Positions 44,395 to 55,341 of a stretch of 64,000 nt of DNA are shown piece by piece (position 1 is the stretch's first letter; every line of letters begins with the position of its first letter). The stretch spans positions 372,001 to 436,000 of the forward strand of contig JAJJXM010000051.1 of the NCBI GenBank assembly GCA_024516155.1, in the 5' to 3' direction. The notes under the pieces were generated by a model that was given only the letters and a program-made list of their open reading frames with translations, was not told the DNA's origin and searched no databases. Origin of the DNA: Pyronema omphalodes. Lineage: Eukaryota > Ascomycota > Pezizomycetes > Pezizales > Pyronemataceae. The position numbers were made by a program, and so were the translations under genes.

Positions 44395-45156
44395 CCCTCA
44401 TATCCATATCCAAAACATTCACACAACACATAACAATCCCCACAATCAACTTCGACAACATAACCATCCTCACTGGACACGACAACTACGAAATCTGGCG
44501 GTTTTAGATGTTGATTCTTTTCGACGCTCTTGGTGTATCAGAGGTCGTTATCGACGGATCCAAACCAGCAACTCCAGCAACACCCGCAGAAAATATAACT
44601 CCCGCAGAAGATGCCGAGTATGCAGCATATCAACAAAACCCTCCGATCCCGCTTCCTTCTCCTTCTTCCACAAGCACTATCCAAACGCATCCTCAAAGCC
44701 GCATGCTAAAAACGCGAGCCCCACGAAATCTGGGTATATCTCGAAACTACCTATCACCGCCACCGGACCACATCCTATTCGTTTATTCGGGAAGTTATAG
44801 CTTCTTTTTTTTTTACAGCTTTTGCAGTATCGGAGAATGAGAAAGCTTCGAAAGAGATCGCGGAATATGTTGGAAGATTTGATAGGGAATGGGCTGGTAT
44901 TTATGATATGGCTGTTGTTTTTACGACGGGATCGAAGGGTGAGTATGCGGGGAAGTTGAGATTGTTGATGCGGGAAGATATGGTGAAAAGGGACTTTTTG
45001 TTGGCGCTTTTGGTACGGTGGCATGGGCATGTAGTGAAGGGGATTATGAGAGATGATGGGTTTTCTTATGCGGATATTGTGAGGGAGTTATACGCTGCTT
45101 TGGATAAGAATAGGCAATCGGGTGTAGGACGAGGGGCTTCATGCGGAAGGAAATGA

Positions 45157-46324
45157 AGGCGGAAATATAGTTCAAAAAAAGGGAGTGTAAGGAGGAAAGG
45201 CAGGAGCTCATAGCCGTGGCTCTAGGCAAAGTTTGGACGGAGCTCTTGGACAAGATAACACTTCATGGGCTGCTTGTCTGGCGAAGCTTGGAGGGCTATG
45301 GCCCACCACAAAGCATTCTCCGAGGTATTTTCCAGTGGGGACTTGGGGTATCATGTACAGTATGTAGACCACGCCATAATGAGCGTACGGTTGGATGTAT
45401 CAAGAGAAATAAATAAATAGTTAAAATCAACAAACCGGTAGCAGAATTCATTTAACAAATATTCAATCTATGTGTGGAGAGACAAAGAAAACTACCAAAA
45501 TACATAAAACAATCAACTATACCCATTGGACTTCTTTCTTCCTTGGTGTGCCAAAAAGCTAAATACAACGTATATCTCTAACATAACAAAGCCCCTAACC
45601 TCAATAATCATATCAAGGCAATAATGTAATAGCGATGCCACCGTGATAGCTTAGTTATCTCGCAAACATGCGTCACTAATAATAGTCGCGGTATATGTAT
45701 CGTTACCATAGTTTGAACCCGTAGTTCTATGGCTTGTTTGAAGTAGGATTTTAGGTCAGAGTCTAAGTTACTATTCATTAGTACCTATTAGATGCAATAT
45801 GACAATCAACGGAGGACATAGCTTGGATACTTACTCTCCACTTTTAGACTCCAGTTTTAATAATTCACGAAAATAGGAATCTTAAATAGAGACCAAAAGA
45901 CCAAGAAGCGTCTTGAAAAATACTCAAATACACTGGGGGATAATGCCAGAACGGTGGAGGTTCAAGCCTGGATTTCGGAGAGCTGATAAAGCGATAGGAG
46001 AACCCCGGCCCCCCAGCAGGAAGCACGTACAAAACAGGAAAATGGATCAATCGAAGACCAATTTCCAGACGAAACTGGAATAGACACTATAAAGAACGTC
46101 CAGAAAGCTACAATACCACTTCTAAAACACTATAGATGTACATATTTATTATCTGTACTCATCAATCGTTCTCGGCTTTTAAATATCCAAATATCAACAA
46201 TTGTAATCTCTCTGTCTCTGTCTCTCTCTCAAAAAAAAAAAAAAAAAAAAAGTAAAAAAAAAAAAACAGAAGTAGAAATTGACCATTCAAAAAGGGTGTG
46301 TTTAAACCTTGTTGTTTCAGCGAC
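45157..46324. other. intergenic, AT-rich, with poly-A tract
   Basis: No coding region supported. A (tctctg)n stretch at about 46207-46230 runs into A-runs of 21 and 13 (46231-46251, 46254-46266), which could be the tail of an old retroposed sequence. Nothing upstream of it can be named. Confidence 0.45.
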
Positions 46325-46939
46325 CTGCAATACGGCAACGCATCTGTACATGGAGGGACAAAAAAACTTTGCATTTTTAATTTGCATTTACACTTTTCAC
46401 TTTTCATCTGTTGCAACGCAGAAGTGCAACAGAGGAAGAGTGCCCACCTACCAAAATCAATTGTTGCCACAACGACGCAGCCACACCGCTGACTAAAACA
46501 CTGACAGATGCGCATCACAAAATCGCAAGCGCGTACCGCTGCTGCACTGCGCAGAGATGCGGTTTTGCTTCAACGCTTGAAGACACAGCGTGATACTTTA
46601 CTTGGGCATTCATAGATGGATGAAATGTTGAATTTACGTGTTATGTGTTATTTTACAATGTTATCCTGTATCTCTATATCTCAGGTTAGTCGTTTCTCCG
46701 CGTCATGCACCAGAGTTTTCTCCACCATGGTCTCTACTACCAAGATTGCCACCGCAGAGTGGATACAGGTAAGCAATGCTCCCGCTATGGAGGATGACCC
46801 GGAAGGAAGAAGAATAGGTTGGGAAACACTGATCAAATCTGAGAACGAGCATGAAGCAGTTCTGATCAAACAAGACGTATAATGCTGTATAAAAAACAAA
46901 AAACACTCAAGACAGATACATAATTAAGTACCTAGATAG

Positions 46940-47250
46940 CCGAAGGACAGCAAAAGCGAGAAATGAGTATTGAGCCAGAAAAGCCGAATAAAGGAAGTGC
47001 GAGGAAGAAGAGAAAAGGATGAGACGAAAACTGAAGAGAGGCGAGTGGAGAAGTCTGAAAAGAATAGGAAAAAGGCTAGGGCGAAGTGAGAGAGGCGGAG
47101 AGAAGGGGAGCGGAGATGAGTGAAACGGAGCAGAGAAGAGAGTAGTGGAGAAGAGAGGAGCGGAGAGACGAGGAGCGGTGAAGACGGAAGTAGAGCGGTG
47201 AGGAGATAAGCGGAGAGAAAAGAAGAGCAGAGGAGAGCTGGGGAGAGCAG
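46940..47250 (+). repeat. purine-rich GGAGA low-complexity tract
   Basis: About 300 bases almost entirely A and G on the plus strand, built from irregular gagaggagcgga-like units. It lies inside the outer composite element and ends next to a head-to-head pair of TTAGGG-type motifs at 47253-47267. Confidence 0.8.
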
Positions 47251-47365
47251 GGTTAGGGTAACCCTAATCAGCAGTGTGGCTGTGTCGTTGCGCTGCAACA
47301 GATGAAACCTGAAAAATGAAAATTGCAAAATGCAAATTAAAAATGCAAAGTTTTTTTGTCCCTCC

Positions 47366-48908
47366 TACGGCAATGCATTTGTACATGGAGGGCCAAAAGA
47401 ATTTTGCCACAAAACCAACACTCCATGCACGTCGCATGCACAACATCCAACAAGTGCACTTTCCACTACCCATGACCTACAAGCCACAAACACCGCTGAC
47501 TAAACCACAGGCTGTGGCGCTCCATAAAATCGGAAGCGCGCAGCAAGTACATTTGTTATCTAAATGGCACAGAATATTGTTAAGCGCAAATAAAACAATG
47601 GTCAAATCGATGATATCGATATTTTAAATCGCACATAACACAGTAGTTAGAAAAAATGAATAGAAAGGCAGTAATGCTACAGAAAATTTTGTATAACAGC
47701 GTGTATAAAAGTAAATAATGATCAGTAAAATGTAGAGATCCTCTTGGTTTCGGGGCTCAGAGTAAGATATTAGAGAATTAGAGGTATTACTGTTTTTACC
47801 ACTGGCAGAGAAGAAATCAAGACCGTACTGTTGTGAATATGACTTAAAACAAATAATAAAATCACCATCAGTATAGTTCTTGCTTTCATTTTTTCTTTAT
47901 TTTGTCTTTTTTCTACAGATTCTTGATTATTATGTCTGTGAAGATCTCTTTAGCTCCTTTAATAGGTAAATCTTGATATCTATGTCACAAAACTTTCAAA
48001 AACACATCACACATATAGAATTAGCATTACTCTCGCGTCCAAAAGAATCACATAAAGCATCCTGGATAAAAAAACCCCCCCCTAAATGTAAAACCTAAAA
48101 AAAAGCTTATGATGCCACGGAGAAAAAAATGATTTCACCGTCAATTAACTTAAAACGCCTCGCATTTCCCTTCCTTCGATCGCCACTAAATCATTCCACT
48201 ATGTATATACAGTGAAGAAAGAAAGCATTAAATATACATGGAGCAGCCGCTTCTCAATGCAATCAAACGTGACATCATTCCGTTGCTAAAAGAAAAGTCT
48301 GTTGTTTCTATGAAGTTTCAATAAGTGCTGTGGTGTTTCTATGGGGGAAAAACTACGATAACTCAGAATATCAGCAAGAAAATCCGTTTCCACTCTATTT
48401 ATCTACTATTCTTAGGGCTGTAATGTAAAATCTCATCCTGCATCACTCCATTTGTATTCATTCATCTTACAGACTGCTTTATCTGCGCTCATAGAATATT
48501 CTGTTCGATCTAAATCATCACTATCTCAACAGCCACTGCAGAACCGTCCATTAATTTTTTTAATAACAACTGTGTTATTTGCGCTTTATAGTCTTGATGT
48601 ATTTTACTTAACAATTGTTTGATTTACGCTTAAGAATATTTTGTGTCATTTGGATTACCACTATACGTAATGCGCGTTTCCGTGGTTTAGTCAGCGGGGT
48701 GGTATGGTTGGGGCAACGGTGTCTGTGGCTGGTGGGTGGTAGTGCGCGAAAGTGCACTTGTTGGATGTTGTGCATGCGACATACATCTGGTGTTGGTTCG
48801 GTGGCAAAATTCTTTTGGCCCTCCATGTACAAATGCATGCGACATACATCTGGTGTTGGTTCGGTGGCAAAATTCTTTTGGCCCTCCATGTACAAATGCA
48901 TTGCCGTA
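47366..48908. mobile_element. foldback-type element, copy B
   Basis: 1543 bp, same orientation as copy A and almost identical to it along its whole length. Differences noticed: ctccctaaaatc versus ctccataaaatc, and one T fewer in a T-run near 48555. Same inverted termini and the same 63-bp duplication (48773-48835, 48836-48898). No target duplication is found immediately on both sides, because an inverted fragment abuts its right end. Confidence 0.9.
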
Positions 48909-49332
48909 TAATACCACTAATTCTCTAATATCTTACTCTGAGCCCCGAACCCAAGAGAATCTCTACATTTTACTGATCATTATTTACTTTTATACACGCT
49001 GTTATACAAAATTTTCTGTAGCATTACTGCCTTTCTATTCATTTTTTCTAACTACTGTGTTATGTGCGATTTAAAATATCGATATCATCGATTTGACCAT
49101 TGTTTTATTTGCGCTTAACAATATTCTGTGCCATTTAGATAACAAATGTACTTGCTGCGCGCTTCCGATTTTATGGAGCGCCACAGCCTGTGGTTTAGTC
49201 AGCGGTGTTTGTGGCTTGTAGGTCATGGGTAGTGGAAAGTGCACTTGTTGGATGTTGTGCATGCGACATGCATGGAGTGTTGGTTTTGTGGCAAAATTCT
49301 TTTGGCCCTCCATGTACAGATGCGTTGCCGTA
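48909..49332. mobile_element. inverted left-end fragment of the same element family, copy C
   Basis: 424 bp that is the reverse complement of the first 424 bp of copy A (42851-43274), without indels but with several substitutions. It abuts copy B directly. Its outer 21 bp carry the acgcatctg variant found at the left end of the outer composite element, not the atgcatttg variant of copies A and B. Confidence 0.88.
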
Positions 49333-49338
49333 CTGCAA

Positions 49339-49913
49339 GCGATATGGTGACATTACATGAAGGATGTACATGCAACGCTTACAGCCGTAATTGTTTTTTC
49401 GGGGAGATTATAAAATCAATCTACGAGTTTATCGGCATTGTCTATATTTTTGCTATTGGAATGCTTGTGATAGGCGTACACAAAAATATTCAATAGTAGC
49501 TGGTATACATGGATGGCTATTGCTTTTTTTCTTCTTCACAAATCCAGCATCGAGCAACGATTTCACAGCCAGTTGGAGTAAAATAAAATCATCAAATCGT
49601 TACAATCTGTAAACCTTTGTACAAAAAAAAAAAGAATGACACGCTGCATTTCCCTTCTAGAGCGACAAATATTCTAGGTAAGAATATATTTTGCCTTTCA
49701 ATATTGATTTGTCTAGCCATTTTTTGTCCGTTGTTCGCCATATTTATACAAATTATGCAGCGCACAAAAAAACAACACAAAAAAACCTAGCACCTTGTAT
49801 CCTTCCTCTCTCTATCATACCAACACACCCTCAAATTTAACACCAATCATCAAGATCAATCATCTTCCCCTGTAGCCTCCAATAAGCCAGTCATCCTCGT
49901 ATAGAGAAAGTGC
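49339..49913. other. intergenic, NUZM 3' side
   Basis: AT-rich spacer between the transposon cluster and the complex I gene, with a short A-run near 49622. No gene supported. Confidence 0.55.
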
Positions 49914-50652
49914 TTATGCGAAAACACGGCAAGGGTACTGGTCCTTGGGGTAAGAAGCATCCTGATCACCCTCCTTCCAGGTGACCTTGAATCCGGGCAA
50001 GGGAGGTAGTCCGTTGGCCTTAAGAACATCCTTTGCGGCCAACTTTCCATTCTCCTCAATAACCTTTGCCAAAATTCCCTCCTGCTGCTTAACAGCGACC
50101 AACTGGTTCTCTCCCTCTTTGCCCTTTGCGATTCTAGGAGCCTCCTTGTTACCAAGGGTCAACAATCCCGCAATGTCGCTCTGCTTGAAGACCGCAGTAC
50201 GGGCATAGTTGCGACGAACATCACGCTTCCAGTAAGGGTTCTCGGCGATGTCTCCAGCGGGGATAGTGACGGGGTCGGTGAACTCTAATCCACGCTGACT
50301 TCCAGGTGCGGGATAACGGAAAGTGCCGTTTAAGGGTACTCCGGTGGATCGGTTGGGGTCGACGGCGAAGAAGCGACGGATCTTCTCCCAGATACCGACG
50401 GAGCCGACGGTGTATTTCTATGGGTGGTCGAGTCAGCGATCTGTTCATTCAGAATTTTGACTCAAAAACTGAACCGCCGAACTTGACTTGTTTCGTCGTC
50501 CAGTTCGGCTGCGCGGGCGTCCAGTTGAGGTAATTCCCGTTCACCCCCCACCCCCCACCCCTCCACTGCCCAAAATTCCCTCCCTCAATTCATCCAAAAA
50601 GTGTCGCGTGAGTAGGTACCTTGTAGACGGAGACGACACGGGGAGCGCTCAT
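49914..50652 (-). CDS. NUZM: mitochondrial complex I 21.3 kDa subunit
   Basis: Accessory subunit of NADH:ubiquinone oxidoreductase in the mitochondrial inner membrane, orthologous in pattern to Neurospora 21.3 kDa and Yarrowia NUZM. Exon 1 is 50652-50620 (MSAPRVVSVYK) and exon 2 is 50417-49914, with a 202-nt intron. The product is 178 residues. Family features are KYTVGSVGIWEKIRRFFAVD, split here only by wording, then NRSTGVPLNGTFRYP, DPVTIPAGDIAENPYWKRD and RRNYARTAVFKQSDIAGLL. The Lys-rich C terminus ends PKDQYPCRVFA. There is no long cleavable presequence, as in the family. A tiny first exon with a longer first intron is common for such genes. Confidence 0.9.
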
Positions 50653-51368
50653 GATGGCTGCGTAGTGAGTGGAGTAGAGCGGGTGCTCAAGATTCGGAAC
50701 GTTCGATGTTGGTGATGGGGTTGGTTCCAGGCTAGTTGGGGTTGCGGTGTAGAGGTCCGGAGGAGAGACAAGGCTATGGCTTGGCGTGGAACTCTCAACG
50801 AGAAACGAACGATTTACCGTACACCGCTGTCCGATGAGTGAACGTAGATACCAAAAAAGGTAGTGAATGTGTATTGAGTTACAGAAAGGGAAAAATTGTG
50901 GGGCTTCTGAATTTTATGAATGGTAGGCCCTGCGGCAAGTTTTGCAATAGCTCAACGCGACTCCCGAAGGACCGGCGTGCACTTATCGTCGACGTCAGCC
51001 GGAATCTAATCTGATCGAGCAAGCAATTAGCTTTACGACGATTAGCAACTACTGTAACTTGCAGACTTCTCACGTGCGAAAGCTTTAATCAGGTCTCAAC
51101 CTCCGTTTTCCGATTAAGCTGGTAGTCTAGAGCGTGCGTGATGACTCAGATATTCAATATACGGATGGGTGCCAGAGAATTGGGGGTAAAATGTGATAAT
51201 CTTTGATTTGTTCCAGACCATGGCTCAACATTTAGATTTCACAATAACAAAATGACAACAAACTGAACAATATCTGGTAATTACAGCAGCGCTTTTGGTA
51301 TTCTATTAAGCCACAAATATTCCATCCCTAGATCCCAAAACCCAAAACTAAAATAAACTCCTTTTCCC
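50653..51368. other. intergenic, NUZM promoter and HOM2 3' side
   Basis: Both neighbours are on the minus strand. No gene, repeat or RNA supported in the 0.7 kb between them. Confidence 0.55.
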
Positions 51369-52508
51369 TTACAAAAGACCCTTAACAACAGCAACCTCAG
51401 CGTTGAGAATAGAAGATCCAGCAGCACCAATGACGGTGTTGTGGGACAAAGCAACAAACTTGATATCGAAAACAGGGTCCTCACGGACTCTTCCAACGGA
51501 GATGGCGTAACCTCCCTCAAGGTTACGGTCGAGTCTGGGCTGGGGTCTGTCCTCCTCCTCAAAGACCTTGATGGCCATCTTGGGTGCCGATGGGCATCCA
51601 AGAGCCTGGGACTCGCAGCTGTACTCGCGCATGGCAGCCTTGACCTCCTCAACGGTGGGCTTAACTCCTCCAAACTTGACGGAGACACAGGCGGTGTGTC
51701 CGTCCATGACAGCAACACGGGTGCACTGGGCAGAGACCTTGGTCTGGTTAACGTGGGTGAACGCGGTGGCGTCAGCATTAACAGCTCCCAAGATCTTTCC
51801 AGTCTCCCACTCGATCTTCTCCTCCTCTCCTCCAATGTAGGGAACAACGTTGTCCAAAATGTCCATAGAAGGAACTCCGGGGTATCCTCCTCCAGAGATA
51901 GCCTGAAGGGTGGTGACCATGACGGCCTCGAGGGGTCCGAACTTGTCCTGAAGAGCCTTCAAGGGGACAACAAGTCCAGTAGTAGAGCAGTTGGCGTTGG
52001 TGACGAGGAATCCCTTGTTGAGACCCTTCACCTTACGCTGGTGAGGGATAATGTCGAAGTGGTCGGTGTTGACAAGGGGGACCATGAGAGGAGTAACGGG
52101 GTCACGACGGTAGTTCTTAGCGTTGGAAAAGACAACGAGATCGTTCTTAATGAACTCGGCCTCGATATCTCCGGCAACATCATGGTCGAGTCCAGAGAAG
52201 ACGATGTCACAGTCTGCGAAGGCGGCGGCCTTGCACTCCTGAACAATCATGTCCTTGACCTCCTCGGGGAGCTGCTGAGACTGCTTCCATCTGGTGGCAT
52301 CCTTGTACTTCTTTCCGGCACTGCGAGAGGAGGCTCCAACGGCATGGAGCTTGAAGTAGGGGTGCTGAGAGAGAAGGAGGATGAAGCGCTGTCCAACGGA
52401 GCCGGTGCAACCGAGAACACCTGGGATTTGTGAGCTTGGAATTCACAATTTGGACTCCGGAGAAAGATGGGCAAGTCGAGACGTACCAACTTTCTTCTGG
52501 TCAACCAT
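51369..52508 (-). CDS. HOM2: aspartate-semialdehyde dehydrogenase
   Basis: Reduces aspartyl-4-phosphate to aspartate semialdehyde with NADPH, in the branch leading to threonine, methionine and homoserine. Exon 1 is 52508-52487 and exon 2 is 52420-51369, with a 66-nt intron (gtacgt donor). The product is 357 residues, near the size of yeast Hom2. The NADP-binding start [20 protein letters not shown] is rebuilt across the intron. Active-site cysteine is Cys152 in [10 protein letters not shown]. The substrate-binding [12 protein letters not shown] follows, and the catalytic histidine is His250 in [10 protein letters not shown]. The C terminus has [13 protein letters not shown]. The gene has strong codon bias, seen as a very long open frame on the opposite strand, suggesting high expression. 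Confidence 0.95.
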
Positions 52509-53093
52509 TGTGTCTGTTGTGGGGAGGTTTTGTGAGTTTGAGGTTTTGGTGGGGGTAGATTGAAGCTCGCGGAAGAGCAGAGTCATAAATACTGCACCGT
52601 CGATTGGTGCTACGGCGCTTCCCCGCCTAAAAAAACTACCGGACTAGTCGCCGCCACAGCATCTCGCCCTTAGTCTCCCACTATCCCAGCTTTAACCACG
52701 TGACGGATATACCTCCGATAACGTGAGGCTGAGCCTTTGTTTCATGGATGAAGTTTAACTGAATTAAGTCCTACGCGTGATAATTTTTGCTAGGTACGGA
52801 AGATCGTCGAGAATATTCCTGCGGCATTTATGGCGGTGTGAGTTGCACCGATGGAATTTTGTAAAAGTACACAGGGTCCAGGAACAAAACCGCGTTCAGG
52901 GTCGACATGATTTAGATTCTAAAGTCATTGTGAACTTTAATTTAATTCGAGGCTTCGATGGATTGAAGGTCTGGTGCTATGTATACCCACTACATACCGG
53001 GTACCCCTCTCATACTTCCCCACTCACAAGCTCCCGTGCTACCTACCACTTGCTCCATACCTCTCTGATACCTCTCCACCAAACGCACCAATC
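52509..53093. promoter_or_regulatory. divergent promoter region HOM2 / REV7
   Basis: 585 bases between the HOM2 ATG (minus) and the REV7 ATG (plus). It must contain both promoters. A cacgtg-type E-box lies at about 52699. The HOM2 leader on the minus strand is C/A-rich. No other feature supported. Confidence 0.4.
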
Positions 53094-53890
53094 ATGCTTT
53101 CCAGAGCGCGTTCAAACGACGAGAATGCAACCGCCAAAGCGCGTCGTCCTAAGCCGCCCACTGCCGACGAGGTGATCTGCGCGTTTCTTGAACACCTTGA
53201 ATGCGCAGTGCACACGATTCTTTTTCAGAGGGATATTTACCCCAAGGGAATGTTTATGACGGCAAGAAAATATGATCGACCTGTGAGAATGTGTCGTGTG
53301 CCCAAAGTTAACGAGTATGTCCGGAATATGATTGACATGGTGGGAGCTCAGCTTAGGGAGGTATGTTTGAAGAACTAACAACCCCCAGTCTCTGCAACTA
53401 ACAGCGGTGAGAGGATAGGGCGGAGTTCAGGTTATTTCTATCGTGATATTGTCAAAAGATGATGTCCCATTGGAACGATTTGTTTTTAGCGTTTCACATA
53501 TTGCCAAGTCCAAAAATGGGGCTCGAAAGGAAATCTACGAAGACTTAAGAATGGAAGACTTGCATGAACAATTTGTTGATGTAATTTCATCTCTTGAGGC
53601 ATGCTCTTATTCTTTGGATGATCTACCACCGGACTGCACGTTTACAGTCATGATGGAGATGGCCTCAAATCACGAGAATCCTAGAGATGCAAGTGTTACA
53701 AACCCAGTGGTATCACTCGAAATGCTAACTTTTGCAGAACTGGATTGTTTGTGAAGAAAAGGCATCTACGAAAGGACACTCGACAACAGAAAGTGTAAAA
53801 ATGAGGCCAATTCGGTCGATTACCAAACTGCGCATGCAGATATGGGCGGAGGAATCCAGAATGAAGCAGGAGCTGATGGGTTCAGCATAA
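53094..53890 (+). CDS. REV7: HORMA-domain protein REV7 (DNA polymerase zeta subunit)
   Basis: Accessory subunit of translesion DNA polymerase zeta (MAD2B family), a HORMA protein that clasps Rev3. Three exons: 53094-53360, 53431-53694, 53738-53890. The product is 227 residues. The HORMA core starts at PPTADEVICAFLEHLECAVH, with RDIYPKGMF, then VNEYVRNMIDMV, ISIVILSKDDVPLERFVFSV and CTFTVMMEM. The last exon gives NWIVCEEK and the closing KLRMQIWAEESRMKQ, matching the end of human MAD2L2. The second intron is needed, because reading through hits a stop. It has a clear gctaac branch and tttgcag acceptor but a weak GTTACA donor, and only 43 nt; the donor position is therefore tentative. Confidence 0.88.
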
Positions 53891-54278
53891 TTTAATTTAA
53901 TATCTAATGTTATTGTGCTGTTTTTTTTGTTTGACTCTTTGTATTCTCTTATCTCTTCCGCTTGGATTTTCTTTTTTATAACCGTTTATCCATCTCTTCT
54001 CATGGTGGCTCAGTGCGCATCTCGGTCATCGACATCGATGTCGGATGTCCTCGCCTTATCGATATCACCAACCCAATACGTCTAGCCTCATCTACAACCA
54101 CTCCCCGCCGGCAACCATAATCCCTGTCGCCAAGTCTGCCAGAATTGTTGACTGTTGGGAGCTGAGGTATTCGTTCCACATGCGCCGGATCCCATTCGTC
54201 TGAAGATCTTCAGAACTTCTATAACCTTCGCTTGAGAGTCCAGAGTGTCAATTCCTCCTCTCATTACCACCCGCAAAC
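53891..54278. other. intergenic REV7 / TSC13
   Basis: Short spacer with the REV7 3' end and the C-rich TSC13 leader. Contains an atcgacatcgatgtcgat palindrome near 54025-54045. No gene. Confidence 0.5.
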
Positions 54279-55341
54279 ATGGTTTCCCTCAACGTCAAGC
54301 CTCGCGGCCGCCCTCTTCGCGGCATTCCCGAGTCGATCGAGGTCGACCTCTCTACCGCGACCGTTTCCGAAGTCTACTCCAAGATTGCCGCGCACACCCG
54401 CCTTGACCAGAACCGTCTCCGTATCACCAAGGGTAGTGACGGAAGTGTCCTCTCTCAGAAGCACCAGGATGGAAAGCTCGTTACTGTCGAGGAGACTGGA
54501 CTTCGTGAAGGCAGCCAGATTTTCGTCAAGGACCTCGGTATGTACCTTGTCCAATGGCCTCAATTCTCTAGCTAACAGCTTTATTCCAGGTCCCCAGATT
54601 GCCTGGCGCACCGTCTTCCTCGTCGAGTACTTCGGACCCCTCCTGATCCACCCTCTCTACCTCGGACCTCTCCGCCCTTACCTCTACTCTGCCTCCGCCT
54701 GGAACCCTATGAGCTACCTGCCCGCTGCCATCAACCCTACTACCTCCGGTGTCATCCCCGCTCCTTCCCAGACTCAGCAGCTCGTTTGCGCCTTGATCTT
54801 CCTGCACTTCTTGAAGCGCGAGTATGAGACCATCTTTGTTCACCGTTTCTCCTCCGCTACAATGCCCGCTTTCAATATCTTCAAGAACAGCGCTCACTAC
54901 TGGGTTCTCTCCGGATTCAACTTGGCCTACTGGTTGTACGTTCCTTCCGGTGTCATGTCTGCTTCTTGGTGGCCCAAGGCTCTTGATCCTGCTGCCAACC
55001 AGGCTGTTCTCTACGGATCCATTGCTTTGTTCTTCTTCTCCGAGTTCTCCAACTACCTTACCCATGTCACTCTCCGTAACCTCCGTCCCAGCGGATCCAC
55101 CAAGCGCTCCATTCCCCGCGGATATGGATTCAACTTGGTTACCTGCCCCAACTACTTGTTCGAGACCATGGCCTGGGGAGCTGTCACCATTCTTGCCGGT
55201 GGTAACTTCTCTGCTATTCTCTTCTTGGCGGTTGCTGCTGGACAGATGGCTGTTTGGGCCAAGAAGAAGGAGCGCAGATACCGTAAGGAGTTCGGTAGCG
55301 CTTACAAGAAGAAGAGCTCCATGTTCCCTTTCTTGTGGTAA
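54279..55341 (+). CDS. TSC13: very-long-chain enoyl-CoA reductase
   Basis: Last enzyme of the microsomal fatty acid elongation cycle (trans-2,3-enoyl-CoA reductase), in the ER membrane, feeding sphingolipid synthesis. Exon 1 is 54279-54537 and exon 2 is 54590-55341, with a 52-nt intron (gtatgt donor, gctaac branch). The product is 336 residues. The N terminus is ubiquitin-like (about 1-85). The C-terminal steroid-5-alpha-reductase-type domain has multiple membrane helices, with FLHFLKREYETIFVHRFSSA, GFNLVTCPNYLFE and the terminal RYRKEFGSAYKKK ER-type lysine-rich tail. Codon use is strongly biased to C-ending codons, as in highly expressed genes. Confidence 0.94.

Larger units (their letters stand above)
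42798..45156 (+). pseudogene. decayed Ty1/copia-type gag gene, split by a transposon
   Basis: Starts at ATG 42798, is interrupted at 42850 by the 1.54-kb element 42851-44394, and resumes at 44395. The resumed part has ILTGHDNYEIWRF, ALGVSEVVIDG, KREPHEIWVYLETTYH, and then GRFDREWAGIYDMA, REDMVKRDFLLALLVRWH and FSYADIVRELYAALD. This is the order seen in retrotransposon gag (UBN2-type) proteins of fungal copia elements. Damage includes an in-frame TAG at 44505 (where CAG would fit), a frame change near 44640, and a TAA near 44706. No protease, integrase, reverse transcriptase or LTR follows. It is a dead relic. Confidence 0.75.
46325..49338. mobile_element. composite nested element with 6-bp target duplication
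   Basis: The outer element spans 46331-49332 and is flanked by perfect CTGCAA repeats (46325-46330, 49333-49338). Its left end TACGGCAACGCATCTGTACA mirrors its right end. The arm near the left end (ggagggacaaaaaaactttgc) has its inverted partner at about 47340-47365, not at the right end. So the original element was probably about 1.06 kb (46331-47365 plus 49312-49332), now split by 47366-49311. That inserted part is bracketed by CCCTCC repeats (47360-47365, 49306-49311). No transposase frame is visible. Confidence 0.75.

Noticed and set aside
51441..52433. Long open frame of 330 codons on the plus strand
   Set aside because: It lies antisense to HOM2, whose strong codon bias keeps the opposite frame open. 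Its translation is a low-complexity Leu/Gly/Asp mixture with no family motif.
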